From Archegozetes longisetosus (lineage: Eukaryota > Arthropoda > Arachnida > Sarcoptiformes > Trhypochthoniidae), in the NCBI GenBank assembly GCA_018873245.2, contig JAEMBT020000007.1:7657129-7721128 (forward strand): DNA of 64,000 bases, given 5' to 3'. The notes below the pieces were generated by a model. It had not been told where the DNA came from. It made no database searches and saw nothing but the letters and a program-made list of their open reading frames with translations. Position numbers and translations under genes: made by a program. Position 1 is the first letter of the stretch. Each line of letters begins with the position of its first letter. This document shows positions 49,401 through 60,250 of the stretch, in pieces.

Positions 49401-52400
49401 TTAATAAATGTTAAAAAAATAATCACATGCATACAAGTAAGTAAGTGTCGAGTCGTGAACGCTCTTATCAACTTTTGCTCTTAAATGCCATCGGCAACTT
49501 CTGATGACTCTGATGATGATGAGCAACAAAATATAAGCTATATATTGCTCTTTCTCATCGATTAGCTCAATGTGACAACTATTTAGTAAATATGACTTAT
49601 ATAGAATTTCAATAATTTTTAAGTCAAATGCGAACGACATAAAAGCAATAATAGTATACGATTATTATTCAAAGTCAAATCCGGTCTTAGAAGATCAAAA
49701 CTTTCTCAATCTATCTATTCAGAATGTGGTTTAGACTACATTATGTTAGTTGTTCGACTAAATTGATTATTACGGTTTTGGGCGATCTTTAGACTATTAA
49801 TATACAGTTTTCACTATTAATATACAGTTTTCACTATTAATATACAGTTTTGACTTTTTAATATACTCTTTTGACTTTTTAATGACTCTATGCCTTAATG
49901 TTTGGCTATTGGGAAGCTTTCAAAAAAAAGAAGTAAACCATTATTTCTGAAGGCAAATAAATCTATCTCCTTCATCATCGACCTTATTTCCGATATTTTA
50001 GATATTCGCTATTATCTGATTTGTTCAAGCATATTAATCAATCCGTTACTCATTGATTTGGTAGAAATGTATTACAAAATCGTGTGTTTAAAGTCGTGAT
50101 TTTGCCATCATTTCTTTGAATAACTTTGTGCGCATTAGCTAAATGTTGCTCAGCTAAATGTTTTTCAGCTAAATACTATTCCCTACTTTCAAGCATTTTT
50201 ATATTTATCATCTTATTTGAACTGACTTTTTATTTGTAAACTTTGCCAATTTTCTCTTTAATCTGATTAAAGAAATTCCTTTTTTGGTGTTTTAGTTAAT
50301 TTCTGGAGTAGTTATTGGGTAAAATGTTTGAAAATATTTTTTTTTTCAAATCAATTTTTATTTTAAAACTTCTCTTAATGGCATATTTTATGAATAAATA
50401 GATTTGTGACTTTAGATAATTTCAAAATGGCAACTTTTCTTCTATTTTTATTAGTCTCTAACTAATCAAACTTGAAAATGACTATTAGTTTGAATTATTC
50501 GATTTGCCCAAACCAATGGGTAATTTAAATTCAAAGTTATTTGAATTAAGTCTATCATTATGTCAATCAATACTTATTAATTAAAGGTTTGATTGCTAGC
50601 TTTCAAAGCTAATACTAGTTCTTATAAATATTTATGAAACTTGAAAGTTTTGCAACTTTCTAAGTATTCCTGCAAAGCAATTATTTATTTTTTCTAACAA
50701 ATACTTAGACTAATAAATGTTTTTGTCAATCATTAATTGCAAGAATAATAGCGAGATTGGCGACGTAGTCGTACAGGGTTATAATCAAATAGTCATTCAA
50801 AACTTCAATACACCTTTCATAAACAAATTTGATTAATGTGTTTCATTTTATCAGATTATGTTAATTATTATTGCTTAGAAGTGTCTTGAGAGACAGTTTA
50901 AATCTTAATTTTTCTTAACTTTTTTTCAACTTTTCATAACTTTTTTCAACTTTTCATAACTTTTTTTCAACTTTTTATTCAAATTGTATTGACTTGTGGC
51001 TCCAAATATATTGATCCGAAATCTCTTATCGAATTAAACTTAAGAAACTTTTATCGTTGGTAACTCTTATACATTTGGTTTTTCTTGTGATTTGTTCCAT
51101 TCGTTAAATGACAGATTGAAAAGTAACTCACTTTCACTCTTGTCTTTCTCTTATTTTTTTTGATGGAATACAATGAATGCTTGAAGAAAACCGAACTCAA
51201 ATCAAGTTTAAACCTGATTTTGTACAAATCACATCAACAAAATATAGTTATTAGAAATGAAATGTTTATTTTCCTGAAAGCTTTTCAGTTGAAATTATTT
51301 GAAAAGTTTGTGCTGTTTTGTAGGCTATTCGACTCATTCCTCATTTTTCTGTTTTGAATTATTGGTACAATTTTTCAATTTTTACTATTGAAAGCTTAAT
51401 CAAGTTTGAGTTTTAATGAAATTTTGCAAATTTGTTTTGAAAAGTTATCAAATTTATAGCCTATTATGTTTTGAATTATATACTGAGCTATATATTGAAT
51501 TATGTCGTTTACTGTCAAAACAATACGATTTCACGTTAAAGTAATGAAAACTTTTAGTTCTATAAAGTTGTGATAGGAAAATATTTTCCAAAATTAATGA
51601 GACAATAGCAAAAGTTAAAATTGAAGTCAACTAAAGTCGATTTGGCAGAGAGTTCGCATATGATTGAGTTGTTTTGGACAGTATTATTAATTATCAGAAA
51701 ATGCTTGCGACCAAATGCTATTCAAATCAATTATAATAATTGCTCTCTTAATAATTTACATGAATATACATTTCTGATTGAAAGGAGACAAAAATCAATT
51801 TATTCTATTCAGATTGAAATTTATGCTAAAGTTTTAGAAAGTTTGATAGGAATTAGAATTTAAAGTTAAGAATAATTGTTTTCAGGGATGGACTGTTTTG
51901 TGTTGAAATAATAATTTCAAATTAATGCTGAAAAGTTAAGCTAACATAAACAGGTATTAACGGAGTTATATTTATCTCCAGAGAATTAATTATAAGTAAA
52001 TATTTAATTTGAAATTGTTATTTGGTGATTATTGGTTTTATTCGTACATCAGTGTTGAGAAGAGTGTCGTCCGTTTATTATTTGATCGTATAGTGAGCCG
52101 GTTCTAATCATTTCTGTATTATATTAAGTCCATTAATGATATTACCAAAGTAGTTAGACTCCAAACTCAATAATTGTATAATACCAATATTACTCAATCT
52201 GTTGAAATAAGTTAACTCTACCTATTATTTTGTACAGTAGAACCTCTCTTATCTGAACTTATAGTTAAGTGGTTTAAAAGTCAATAACAATTAAGCTGCG
52301 TTTGTCGGTCAGATTTCTAGATAGTTTTCAAAGTAGACTTAAGTGCACTTTGGAGAGGTTAGGTTAGGTTAGGGAGGCTAGACTGTAGTCAATATTTGTG

Positions 52401-55400
52401 GATATTTTTGAAATAATAAAAAAGGCACTAAATAAAACAAATTACACCTGTCTATTGTGTTTTTGAACTTATTAGCATATAGTCATAAAAGTATGGAATA
52501 TAATGATAAATGTTCAAATGTGATGCATTGCAATTTTCTCAGTTTGCATTTTGCAAGCATTCACTAATATCACGCAAACTTTAGACATGGACGGGGAGCA
52601 AGACTTCAGGTTTTCAAGTACTGCCAAAAGTTGATCTCAGCTCAAGCCTTGAAGGGGTGTCACTTTCATGTGGCAATTCATTTATACAGAAGATATAATA
52701 TATATATTTCTTATACACTATATATTCTGTAAATTAGTTTTAGTTAAGCGAAAATTATAGAAGTTCGGCGACCCAACTGAAAAGTGTGATTTATGAAGTT
52801 TACTCTTGTGTTCACATTGATCCATAAGTAAAGATCTCAGTTGAAAGCCTGCATAGCCCAACTCTTAAGAGGTAGATTACATAGAATAGTGAGCCAGTGT
52901 ATGGCCGCCCACCCACCGAATCATAATCAACCGACAGGGACGAACGAATCACGGCTGAGATTTTTAATTATTTCCACTGAATTTTGGATCTTCCGGCAGG
53001 CGTGTCAAGTTGACCCTCTCCATAAATGAGCCTTTGTTTGAAATTCGTGAGCATTTTTCAGTTATGCATAATATTTTATGCAACAGATTATTGTATAAGT
53101 TGGCAAATGAAAAATTTACGCGTAAACTAAATAAAAAACTAAATAAAACACATGAAAAATTCTCATTTATATTGATGGCGCTCCTTATTTGATGCTATTG
53201 CTCGATCCTATTTTATAGCTTCTGATGATGGACTAAATGAAAACCATTATAGCATTAGCATTAAAACCAAGAAAGCCTGTAATATATTTCCATTTTTTCT
53301 CTTTACTGATATTCCCACCTGTACTGTAAGTTAAGTTGCCTGTGCTGTAAGTTAAGTTACCTGTACTGTAAGCTAAGTTACCAGTACTATAACTTAAGTT
53401 ACCTTAGATTTTCATTGCGATCCTCTGCTTAATAAGGATTTCAAGGCCTTTGATGCCATCATTTGGTCGACCCCCACCCTCGACCCCCGCCCTATTCTGA
53501 CCTCAAATATTAGTTAAAGGTGCTGATGATGTTTACAATGATTTATGTCAAATTCCACCAGTGATTGTAAACAAATGCATTTAAAACATGAAACTTGCCA
53601 TATATCCGGTTCTCCTTAGACCTGATTTGATAACTGCCTATAAGTATTGTGAACAGAACAGACTGAGAGACATATAGTTTGGTTAGGGTTTTGGTGTTGA
53701 CTATCCATATAAATCTAACTCTCATTGGCACCCCTTCCCCACCTTAAATGATCCGAAACAAATGATTGATTGATTATTGAGGCGCAAAGAGGCTCAATGA
53801 AAGTTATTTTTACTCAAATAAGTCAGACACAGACATAAAGAGCGAGAGAAGGCCAAAGAAAAGAGCAACACCTGAATCCCAACTTGCTGTATATTAAGAA
53901 GTTTACTTGAATTATGAGAGGATTTATACATTTTTGACTTGTTGTGCTTATGATTTGTGATTGTGAGTCTAACTGATTGAATGTGTAGCGCGTAAAACTG
54001 CTTTAACTTTTATAGAAGAATGGCAATGAGAGTAGGAATAAGAGTAGGAATAAGAGCAGGAATAATAGCAGGAATAATAGCAGGAGCAAGAATAGAAGTA
54101 AGAAAAGAATAGAATATGTGTGCTGTTGATCATAGTTGGTATACAGTAGTGGATAGAGTGCTACAAAGTGCTATTTGTAATAGAATTTCGATTAGAGATA
54201 TGACTGTATAGGAGCTCGCAGTTCAAGTACAGTAGAGTTAGTGGTGGAACACAGTGTGCGTTCTGTTGCTTATTTGTGCTTTGCTTGGATCCCCATGAAT
54301 GATTTACTAATAAATTGTTGTTGACACTTCTTGCATGATTTGATGAGAAACAACATCAGATTTGAGGTTTTCCGTGAATCAAAACTCATCCAGCTTTGAG
54401 TCGACTTCTACTAAATCTAATACAGATTCTGCACAATATAACTTTTTGTTAACTCAACTATAATATGATACGAGCGCATAGCTAACTATAGCAAATGCCA
54501 AAATCTTGAAATAAGAGATGGTCTCATGAGTTATGATTAGTTTAAAGTGATTCAGACGTAAGGCAATGAACCCAATTATGAATTTGTATATAAATGGCCG
54601 CATTAAAAGCCGGCATCGCTTTTAGAGTGAGGCACAAAAATTCCCGAATCCAATTGTATGTAAGATTCGGTTTGACGAGAGCTCGAGCTTGACTTACTCC
54701 AGATGTCAGACTCAGTCCAGCTCGAGCTCAAGCTATGAGTTGCTCGAAACGTGAGGCTCAGCCTGAGACTGACTCGAGTAAGGAGTACTCTACATGTGAG
54801 ACTCGGTCCGATGCTCGCTCTCGGAATGAGTTACTGAATACATAAGACTCGGCTTGAAGAGAGCTCTCGCTCTGAGTTACTGCAAAGCCACCTACAAGTT
54901 ATAATAAAGTTATAGTTGAGGAACGGGTAATCCATAAACAGCATTATTTCATATTCAGTATCGACTGCCTGAGAGCTAATGAAGAAACGAGTCAGTCGTA
55001 AGAGTCAGTCGATTATGAGTGAATGGAATATTTAATAAATGAGTTTTTTAATGATAATTATATGCTAAGTATCAGTGGGTTTTGTAAGTGGACTAAACGT
55101 TGAATGTATTTTGAACAGGGGAAGAGGGAGCTGGAGGTAGCGAGCCTAAAGAGCTCTGCGAGGAAGAAACCAACACCACAACTGATAATGATTCTGGAGC
55201 TCCACCAGAACCACAACAAACTGCTTCTGATACAGAGGACAATATTCAAACTAATATCAGCTCAATTGATCAGTCAAATAGTAATAATACTGATGTGAAT
55301 GACAATAAAGATGCGCAAAAACTTAAAAGTGATTCTCGAGTAAGACATGACCAGTGCTTGACTTCTAGTGACAGTTGTCTGACACAGCGTACAAATGCAA

Positions 55401-58400
55401 AGAATAAAACTAAGACTAATGATGAGAATTACCTCATCTGCCAATCGAGATTAAGTGAAAGTGATATGACATCGATAGAGAAGCCATCATCACCAGAACC
55501 ACCAGCAGTGCAAATGGAAACGGATGATATTTCTGCTCCACTTGACTTCAGCATTAAGCCCAACAAAAAGGCAACTCCCAAACCAACGCCAACACTTAAC
55601 GGACCACAATCTCGATCAGCTAAAGATGGTTCAAGTGATCAAAATATTGTTAGAAATGATGCGCCACTCGATCTTTCTCTTGGAAAGCGACTCTTCGGTC
55701 TATCCTCATCTTCGAGTGCGTCATCCAAGTCGCCCATATTAGCCAAAGTCCCTCGTTTTGACTCATCGAGTCCGTGGAACTATTCAGCGCCACGTGTTTT
55801 GACTCCACCAAAACAGTCGACAACACAATCACACGATATGACGAATCTATGGAACGGAAAAGTTAAGAATAATATGCTCTCTGGCAAGATGTCATCGCCA
55901 ACATCTTCTCCGTCTTCATCGACATCTCCAGGAAGAGTGTCGAGTGGAAGTCATAGCGGGCGACAGAATCCATGGCAGACTCAATGGATCAACAGAAGCA
56001 GTGAACAAACTCGAGATGTATTTACTTGTGTTTGGTGTAAAGAATCGTTTAGAAGTTTGGCAGAAATGACGGATCACATGAAGAAATCCCCGCGCTGTGG
56101 TATGGCTGGAATGCAACACGCCGCCACCTCTTCCACTCATACCACCCCATCTGTAGCACCCACTGGTGCCCCACCGACACCTTCATCTCATCAGCCATCT
56201 ACTTCTTCAACACCAAAGGAACCCATCAGCTCTTCAGTTTTGGCCAAAAATAATGTCGGATTACCGCGAAAGCTTGTTAGAGGACAAGATGTTTGGTTAG
56301 GACGTGGGGCTGAACAGACACGACAAATACTTAAATGTAAGTTTATTTCTTGTTTTTACATCTGATTTATTATTAATCTTTTCTTTGTTTAACTTATTTT
56401 AATTAGTTTGAACTTAATTTTCCAAATAAGTTATAGTAGTTATAGATTTTCTATACCTGTTCGGAGATTTATTTTGAGAAAACAGTATTAAAACTTCGAT
56501 TGGTATTCTTATCCAATTTCACAGTTTGAAAGGAATTATAAATTTTTATAAATTGCGTGAACATAAGTCATTAGAAAAGCGTGATATTTTTGATTCGGTG
56601 AATATTTTATCAGTAATAATTTATGGGAAGCATTATCTAAGAGTTTATTTATCGATAGGAATCTATTTATGTCAAATATATTAATTAGACGCTGTTCGGA
56701 ATATTGCATTGTTTCTTAATTCAACATTAATGTTCTTCGCATAAATTAATCCTCATTTCTAATTCTCCCAAATCTTCCCATACTTGCAAACAATTCAACT
56801 TAAGATTGATTGTAAAACTACGAATAATAAATATAATTAAGGGAAAATAAATAATCGGTTATTTAAAACTTGGAGCATGTGAGCCGAGGGCTGTCAGCTT
56901 GACTTTTATTGCAAATAAACTGATACCAGTTTTATTTTATTTCAATATAATTTATATAAATTATTTCAGCTAATAGTTAGTTATAATCTTGCATAACTCA
57001 AACTTTATCAAAATTAACCCATTTATCATCGAGCTTTATGTACATCTTCTAAAACAGCCTTCAGAAAGCTTTCGGAAATTCCTTCTATTTAATACCAAAA
57101 TTTATAAATGTTTGCAAACTTCATCAAAACCTAGAGCTTAGATTTGATTTAGTGGTAGAAGGAGAGTTAGTTTTCAAATTAAAATTGTTTGGTTCGGAGA
57201 GAGAGAGAGAGAGAGAGAGAGTGTGTGTGTGTGTGTGAGTGAGTGAGTGAGTGATATATAAAAGTAATAAATCGTTATTTTAATATTTAGTATTGATAAA
57301 GAAAAAAGAATTACTGAGTCAATTGAATTGCATTGATAGGTATGTGGTGCGGTCAATCATTCAAAACATTAGCAGACATGACAACCCATATGAGAGTGAC
57401 TCAGCACTACACAAATATAATAAGTCAGGAACAAATAATTTCTTGGCGAACACCTGAAGACAAGTTGACTCAGGCACAGGTGAACGCTGTGCTCACATGC
57501 AAAGTGTGTGACGAGGCATTCGGTTCGCTCAAAGAACTATCATATCATATGGTGAAGAATGCTCATTACAAGGAGCATATTCTCAGAAGCATCACTGAAG
57601 GTGGACATGGCAGACGACGACAAACACGTGAGCGCAGGAAAAAATCATTACCTGTTAGAAAATTACTGGAATTAGAGCGAAGAGAAATGACAAAAGAGGA
57701 GAAGGAAGAATGCGATAGTGCGGCTTCTCTAGGAGCTAACGGGCAGCTGATCAGCTGTGATGAGTGTCATGAGAAAGTGGAAGCTAAAAGTTTCATTTCT
57801 CATATAAAGTTATGCAAAGCACAAGTAAAGCTAGCTATGCGTTCTTTCAAGTCAGACAAATCGCCCGATCGAGTCAAGTCTCCCTCTTCTAGTGGATCAC
57901 GTTCTGGACCTCCCAGTCGTGGACCTACTCTTAGCCCACAGGTAGACCTCAAGACGGAAGTGATTGAAAGTGATTGCAAAACACAATCAGGATCTGAGGC
58001 TAAAGACGATGCGTCTGAGTCGAATGTTAGTGAATCGCCTGCTTCTAGCTTTGGATCAATTCTCAACTCCATCGAAAGACTCATAGAAAAAAGTTTTGAC
58101 CCTAAGTCTCGCAAAACTCAATCGACTGGTATTTTGCAACGGCTCGGAATCGATGAGGAAGTGTGTCCTCCGTGGCAACACATGCCACAAGTCCCATGGG
58201 CTCGAAACGGCAGCGGAAGCAGTGAGTTCTTCAATGATGGCCGAACCAGTAGTAGAAGCAGTGGACATCATTCGAGCAGTCCATTACCTCAAGACCTTCT
58301 AAAGGAAAGTAATGGTTCTCTTAGTAGTCACTCTTCTGATGATTGTTGTGATGACTCGAACAGTTGTAACAGTTTAACAAATAATATCGGAATATCATTG

Positions 58401-59432
58401 AAATCAAACACTTCTACACAAAGAAGTTCACCAAAGCTGTCGTTTCCGATTTCAGCTCTAATCTCAGAAAAAAGTGATGACGACTCAGATCAGAAGCTAA
58501 AAAACTCAAGTCCTAGAAGTGAAACGCATTCACAATCAGCCAATTCTAATCCTCCGACTCCAGAGTCCAATATTGGCAATAAGGTTGCCAATAGTGACGC
58601 CAAAACTGATAAGTTAAGTGATATAAGCGATGACGAGAAGGTAGTGAAGAGTCCAAAGAGAGGACAGCTTTCATCGCCACCGTTAGCTCTAGAAATCAAA
58701 ACAGAAGCGAAGCGTCACGCGGAGTATAATTCTGGTTCAGAAAGAGGTAATACTCCACCTAACAGTTACAACGAGTCGACAAGTAATACGAATAGTAAGA
58801 GAAGAAGCTGCTCACCAAACGAGAGTAGAAGTGAAGTGAATGAGAAAGAGGCTCGTAGTGAATCGGATACATTTCACCCACTGATGCAGTTGCAGAAGCT
58901 CCTTGACAAGACAGATTCAGGGAACAAAAACAAAGCGATTAATAGCGGTAATACAATAAGCAATAATAATGTTGGTGTTGCCACATCGCTCTTAGCGTTC
59001 AGTTGGGCCTGTAATGACGCCACCACTTCGATCACTGCTAGTTCTACAGGAATTCCAGATGAGAAGCATCACAAAAGCGAACATTTAATGAAGTGTGCCT
59101 TTTGTGAAACCCATTTTATCTCGAAAGGAGCTTATCGGCATCACTTAAGTAAAATGCATTTCATCAAAGCAGATAAACATTGCGATCTGGCGAACACCAG
59201 CTCCAACACGACCAGCAACAACAGCAGCAGCAGCAACAACAACAACAACAATCACACCAATAATGACTGTGGTGTTAAAGAGGGTGTGGGAAGTGGTAGT
59301 GGCGGAAGTGGTAGTGGCGGAACGGCAAGTTCGGCTAACTCAGAGACTAGCATTAGTGCTACCGAAAGTCCTCATTCCAAGTTCTTAAAGTATACAGAAT
59401 TGGCAAAACAGTTGTCCAGTAAATATGTCTAA
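32565..59432 (+). CDS. tsh: Teashirt/tiptop zinc-finger transcription factor
   Basis: Three coding exons: 32565-32607 (MPRKKQDRPKHVTK, phase 1), 55119-56336 and 57340-59432, giving 1117 residues. Exon 2 encodes an acidic Ser-rich N-region (EEGAGGSEPKELCEEE), two CtBP-type motifs (PLDFS at 155, PLDLS at 197) and finger 1 (CVWC...DHM...C, 318-341). Finger 2 begins at the exon 2/3 junction: CMWCGQSFKTLADMTTHM, C421/C424/H437/H443, then YTNIISQEQIISW. Finger 3 is CKVCDEAFGSLKELSYHM (C474/C477/H490/H496). A CxxC...HxxxC segment (560-580) and a C-terminal finger (C1006/C1009/H1022/H1027) follow, ending HSKFLKYTELAKQLSSKYV. The widely spaced fingers with TTHM/YTNIISQEQIISW are diagnostic of the Tsh/Tio/TSHZ family, nuclear repressors of trunk, leg and eye patterning. 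Exon 1 is inferred from the MPRRKQ-like family N-terminus, GTAAGT donor and exact phase. Many arthropods have one tio/tsh gene, so the paralogue name is open. Confidence 0.93.
33591..33660. repeat. CT-rich microsatellite, AGTCTCTCTCT units
   Basis: CT dinucleotides are interrupted by a regular 11-12 bp AGTCTCTCTCT unit repeated four times. This is the first of nine GA/CT tracts in the teashirt region. Confidence 0.9.
34609..34648. repeat. (TC)n microsatellite
   Basis: Twenty perfect TC units. Confidence 0.95.
35191..35258. repeat. AAAAATTGCCCG tandem repeat
   Basis: Five to six copies of a 12-13 bp unit (AAAAATTGCCCG, later AAAAACTGCCTA and AAAAACTAGCCC), decaying to the right. Confidence 0.8.
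36870..36941. repeat. 18-bp tandem repeat, four copies
   Basis: The unit is CGATCTATCCATTCAATG, with drift to CCATCCATCCATTCAATA. Confidence 0.85.
37128..37204. repeat. Degenerate GTAGTGAA tandem repeat
   Basis: The core AGTAGTGAA repeats with AAGA or AA spacers, about eight copies. Confidence 0.8.
37647..37710. repeat. 16-bp tandem repeat, four copies
   Basis: The unit is CAGTTTTACAAACTCT with small variations, and a partial fifth copy follows. Confidence 0.85.
38691..38746. repeat. (CT)n microsatellite
   Basis: A pure CT tract of about 20 units passes into CTCCCTCTCC. Confidence 0.95.
39358..39611. repeat. Dispersed repeat copy 2 (hAT-like MITE remnant)
   Basis: This is the same-orientation partner of 16681-16932. 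Its ends are inverted: GCAACGAAGCCAG at the left and CTAGCTTCAC at the right, whose reverse complement is GTGAAGCTAG. No open frame of transposase type is present. Confidence 0.55.
39949..39996. repeat. (CT)n microsatellite with CTCA tail
   Basis: About 18 CT units are followed by CACTCACTCACTC. Confidence 0.95.
42208..42261. repeat. (CT)n microsatellite
   Basis: About 27 uninterrupted CT units. Confidence 0.95.
42756..42800. repeat. TTCGTG/TTCGTC hexamer repeat
   Basis: CTTCGTCGTGTTCGTGTTCGTG continues through GTTCGGG to TCTTCGTCTTCGTC: about seven hexamers. Confidence 0.8.
43873..43977. repeat. ACAGAATAAAGTTAT tandem repeat
   Basis: Six copies of a 16-20 bp unit, with GT or TA insertions between copies. 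Confidence 0.85.
44263..44352. repeat. 18-bp tandem repeat, five copies
   Basis: The unit is GCTGCACTTTTCAATCTT. The middle three copies are identical and the outer two are diverged. An overlapping open frame with a CCTFQS repeat is a product of the 18-bp period, not evidence for a gene. Confidence 0.9.
46394..46456. repeat. (AG)n microsatellite
   Basis: About 30 AG units with one early interruption (AAAG). Confidence 0.95.
47129..47321. mobile_element. Short pogo/Tigger-like MITE with internal duplication
   Basis: A 189-bp unit bounded by CAGT and ACTG is flanked by TA on both sides (47129-47130, 47320-47321). The left end CAGTCAAAGCTGATTAAC and the reverse complement of the right end CAGTAAAACCTCTTTAAC are similar. 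Inside, an approximately 52-bp segment is duplicated (TGTTTTTGTATGTGAGTC and TGTTTTTCTATATGAGTT, each running into GTAAAAAGCATTTAA). CAGT termini with a TA duplication are typical of pogo-group elements. There is no transposase. Confidence 0.6.
47561..47790. repeat. CACATA/CTCACA low-complexity tract
   Basis: About 230 bases of alternating purine-pyrimidine-like CACATA, CACACA and CTCACA units. The overlapping His/Thr/Tyr-rich open frame is a composition artefact. Confidence 0.9.
48231..48284. repeat. (AG)n microsatellite, interrupted
   Basis: About 14 AG units, then CAGAGCGCGTAAGTG, then a second short AG run. Confidence 0.9.
49794..49853. repeat. 20-bp tandem repeat, three copies
   Basis: The unit is CTATTAATATACAGTTTTCA, with a degenerate TTTTAATATACTCTTTTGAC continuation to about 49880. 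Confidence 0.85.
50917..50980. repeat. TTTTTCAACTTTTCATAAC tandem repeat
   Basis: Three copies of a 20-22 bp pyrimidine-rich unit. Confidence 0.8.
52233..52387. mobile_element. Short pogo/Tigger-like MITE containing TTAGG-type pentamers
   Basis: The element lies between TA at 52233-52234 and TA at 52386-52387. The left end is CAGTAGAACCTCTCTTATCT and the reverse complement of the right end is CAGTCTAGCCTCCCTAACC. Next to the right end is (AGGTT)3AGG at 52356-52373. Terminal CAGT, the ACCTCTCTTATCT sequence and the TA duplication resemble pogo-group short elements. There is no coding content. Confidence 0.55.
53318..53405. repeat. 21-bp minisatellite, four copies
   Basis: The unit is CCTGTACTGTAAGTTAAGTT plus G or A, repeated at exactly 21-bp spacing from 53318, 53339, 53360 and 53381. 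Confidence 0.9.
54032..54105. repeat. AGGAATAAGAGT 12-bp tandem repeat
   Basis: About six copies of a purine-rich 12-mer (AGGAATAAGAGT, AGGAATAATAGC), all purine-rich on the plus strand. Confidence 0.85.
54664..54888. repeat. 45-46 bp GC-richer minisatellite, five copies
   Basis: Units begin at 54664, 54709, 54755, 54800 and 54846 with GACTCGGTCC or close variants. Each has a GAGCTC-like centre followed by GAGTTACT-type sequence. Unit lengths alternate 45 and 46. Copies are clearly diverged, so the array is old. It lies 230 bases upstream of teashirt exon 2. Confidence 0.85.
56337..57339 (+). other. tsh: Second intron of teashirt
   Basis: The donor GTAAGT is at 56337 and the acceptor TTGATAG ends at 57339. 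It splits the first cysteine codon of finger 2 (T|GT). No gene lies inside; it holds the GA/GT microsatellite at 57196-57254. Confidence 0.85.
57196..57254. repeat. (GA)n(GT)n(GAGT)n compound microsatellite
   Basis: About 12 GA units, then about 8 GT units, then about 5 GAGT units, 86 bases before the exon 3 acceptor. Confidence 0.95.
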
Positions 59433-59535
59433 TTTATTACACACTACTATATATAGTATTTAATTATCTAATTATCTCTACAATGGTTTGATTATTAATA
59501 ATTGGTGTTTCAATGGAGACATCGTGAGATTGAGT

Positions 59536-59554
59536 TAAGACGTGAGACGTCTTA
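59536..59554 (+). other. Hairpin in teashirt 3' region
   Basis: TAAGACG, a TGAGA loop and CGTCTTA form a perfect 7-bp stem 104 bases after the stop codon. Confidence 0.5.
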
Positions 59555-59582
59555 GTTGAAAACGGTTTGGTTGAGTGAGAGC

Positions 59583-59652
59583 TGTGGAGTTTAGTCCCAG
59601 GGATGGGACTCCACAGAGCTGTGGAGTTTAGTCCCAGAGATAGGACTCCATA
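59583..59652 (+). repeat. Tandemly duplicated hairpin in teashirt 3' region
   Basis: Two 37-bp direct repeats each fold: TGTGGAGT...GTCCC, a short loop, then GGGAC...CTCCACA in copy 1 (59583-59615). Copy 2 (59620-59652) is a slightly diverged version. Confidence 0.75.
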
Positions 59653-59839
59653 GGACTGACTGAACGCAACCAATTAATGAGCTCACTATCATATCATTAA
59701 TTTTTAAACAAAAATTATAATTCAGATTAATTATTATTGCTATTATTATTATAAATAAATTGCAGTTTTTGTCAAAATAATTATTGCAATATTTGAATAT
59801 ATGATACAAGAAATTGATTATTGATGTGTTTAATTGTAA

Positions 59840-59845
59840 AATAAA
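59840..59845 (+). terminator. Candidate poly(A) signal of teashirt
   Basis: AATAAA lies 408 bases after the stop. An earlier AATAAA near 59755 is equally possible. Confidence 0.35.
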
Positions 59846-60240
59846 TTATTGATTAATAGAAACTAATAGTAACTCGTATTTTAAACATCTTCATTTTTCC
59901 AGCCAATTAAATGTAATTTAATCATTGTTTTTAATTTAATCATTGTTTCTAATTTAATCATTGTTTCAAAGATGAGATAAGCAAAACATATTCTAAGCCA
60001 AAAGTTACAGTAAGTTATCGCAACGTTATTGTCTTTTGTGCAGACAATGTGATCATCATTTACCATTACACGCCAACCATTATTTCAATTTTCAATTTTA
60101 TTCATCTGTACATATGATGATAATTTATTACTAAAATTAAATATTTCATTTCGATCGACCATTTTTTGTCCCTTTTTTTCTATCTTATTCTTTCTTTCTT
60201 TCTGTCAATCAGTCCTGGAGTTAGTTAGCAGAGGAGTTAG

Positions 60241-60250
60241 AGTAGAGTAG

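Larger units (their letters stand above)
32608..55118 (+). other. tsh: 22.5-kb first intron of teashirt
   Basis: The donor GTAAGTTT at 32608 and acceptor TTTTGAACAG ending at 55118 bound this intron. No internal protein-coding gene was supported: open frames are short and of random or low-complexity composition. It contains seven long GA or CT microsatellites, a CACATA tract, many 12-46 bp minisatellites, two pogo-like short elements and a hAT-like repeat, listed separately. Large introns of developmental regulators often hold enhancers, which is inference here. Confidence 0.8.

Noticed and set aside
52356..52373. Interstitial telomere array (TTAGG)n
   Set aside because: Only three pentamers, and they lie within the inverted end of a short CAGT/TA-bounded element.
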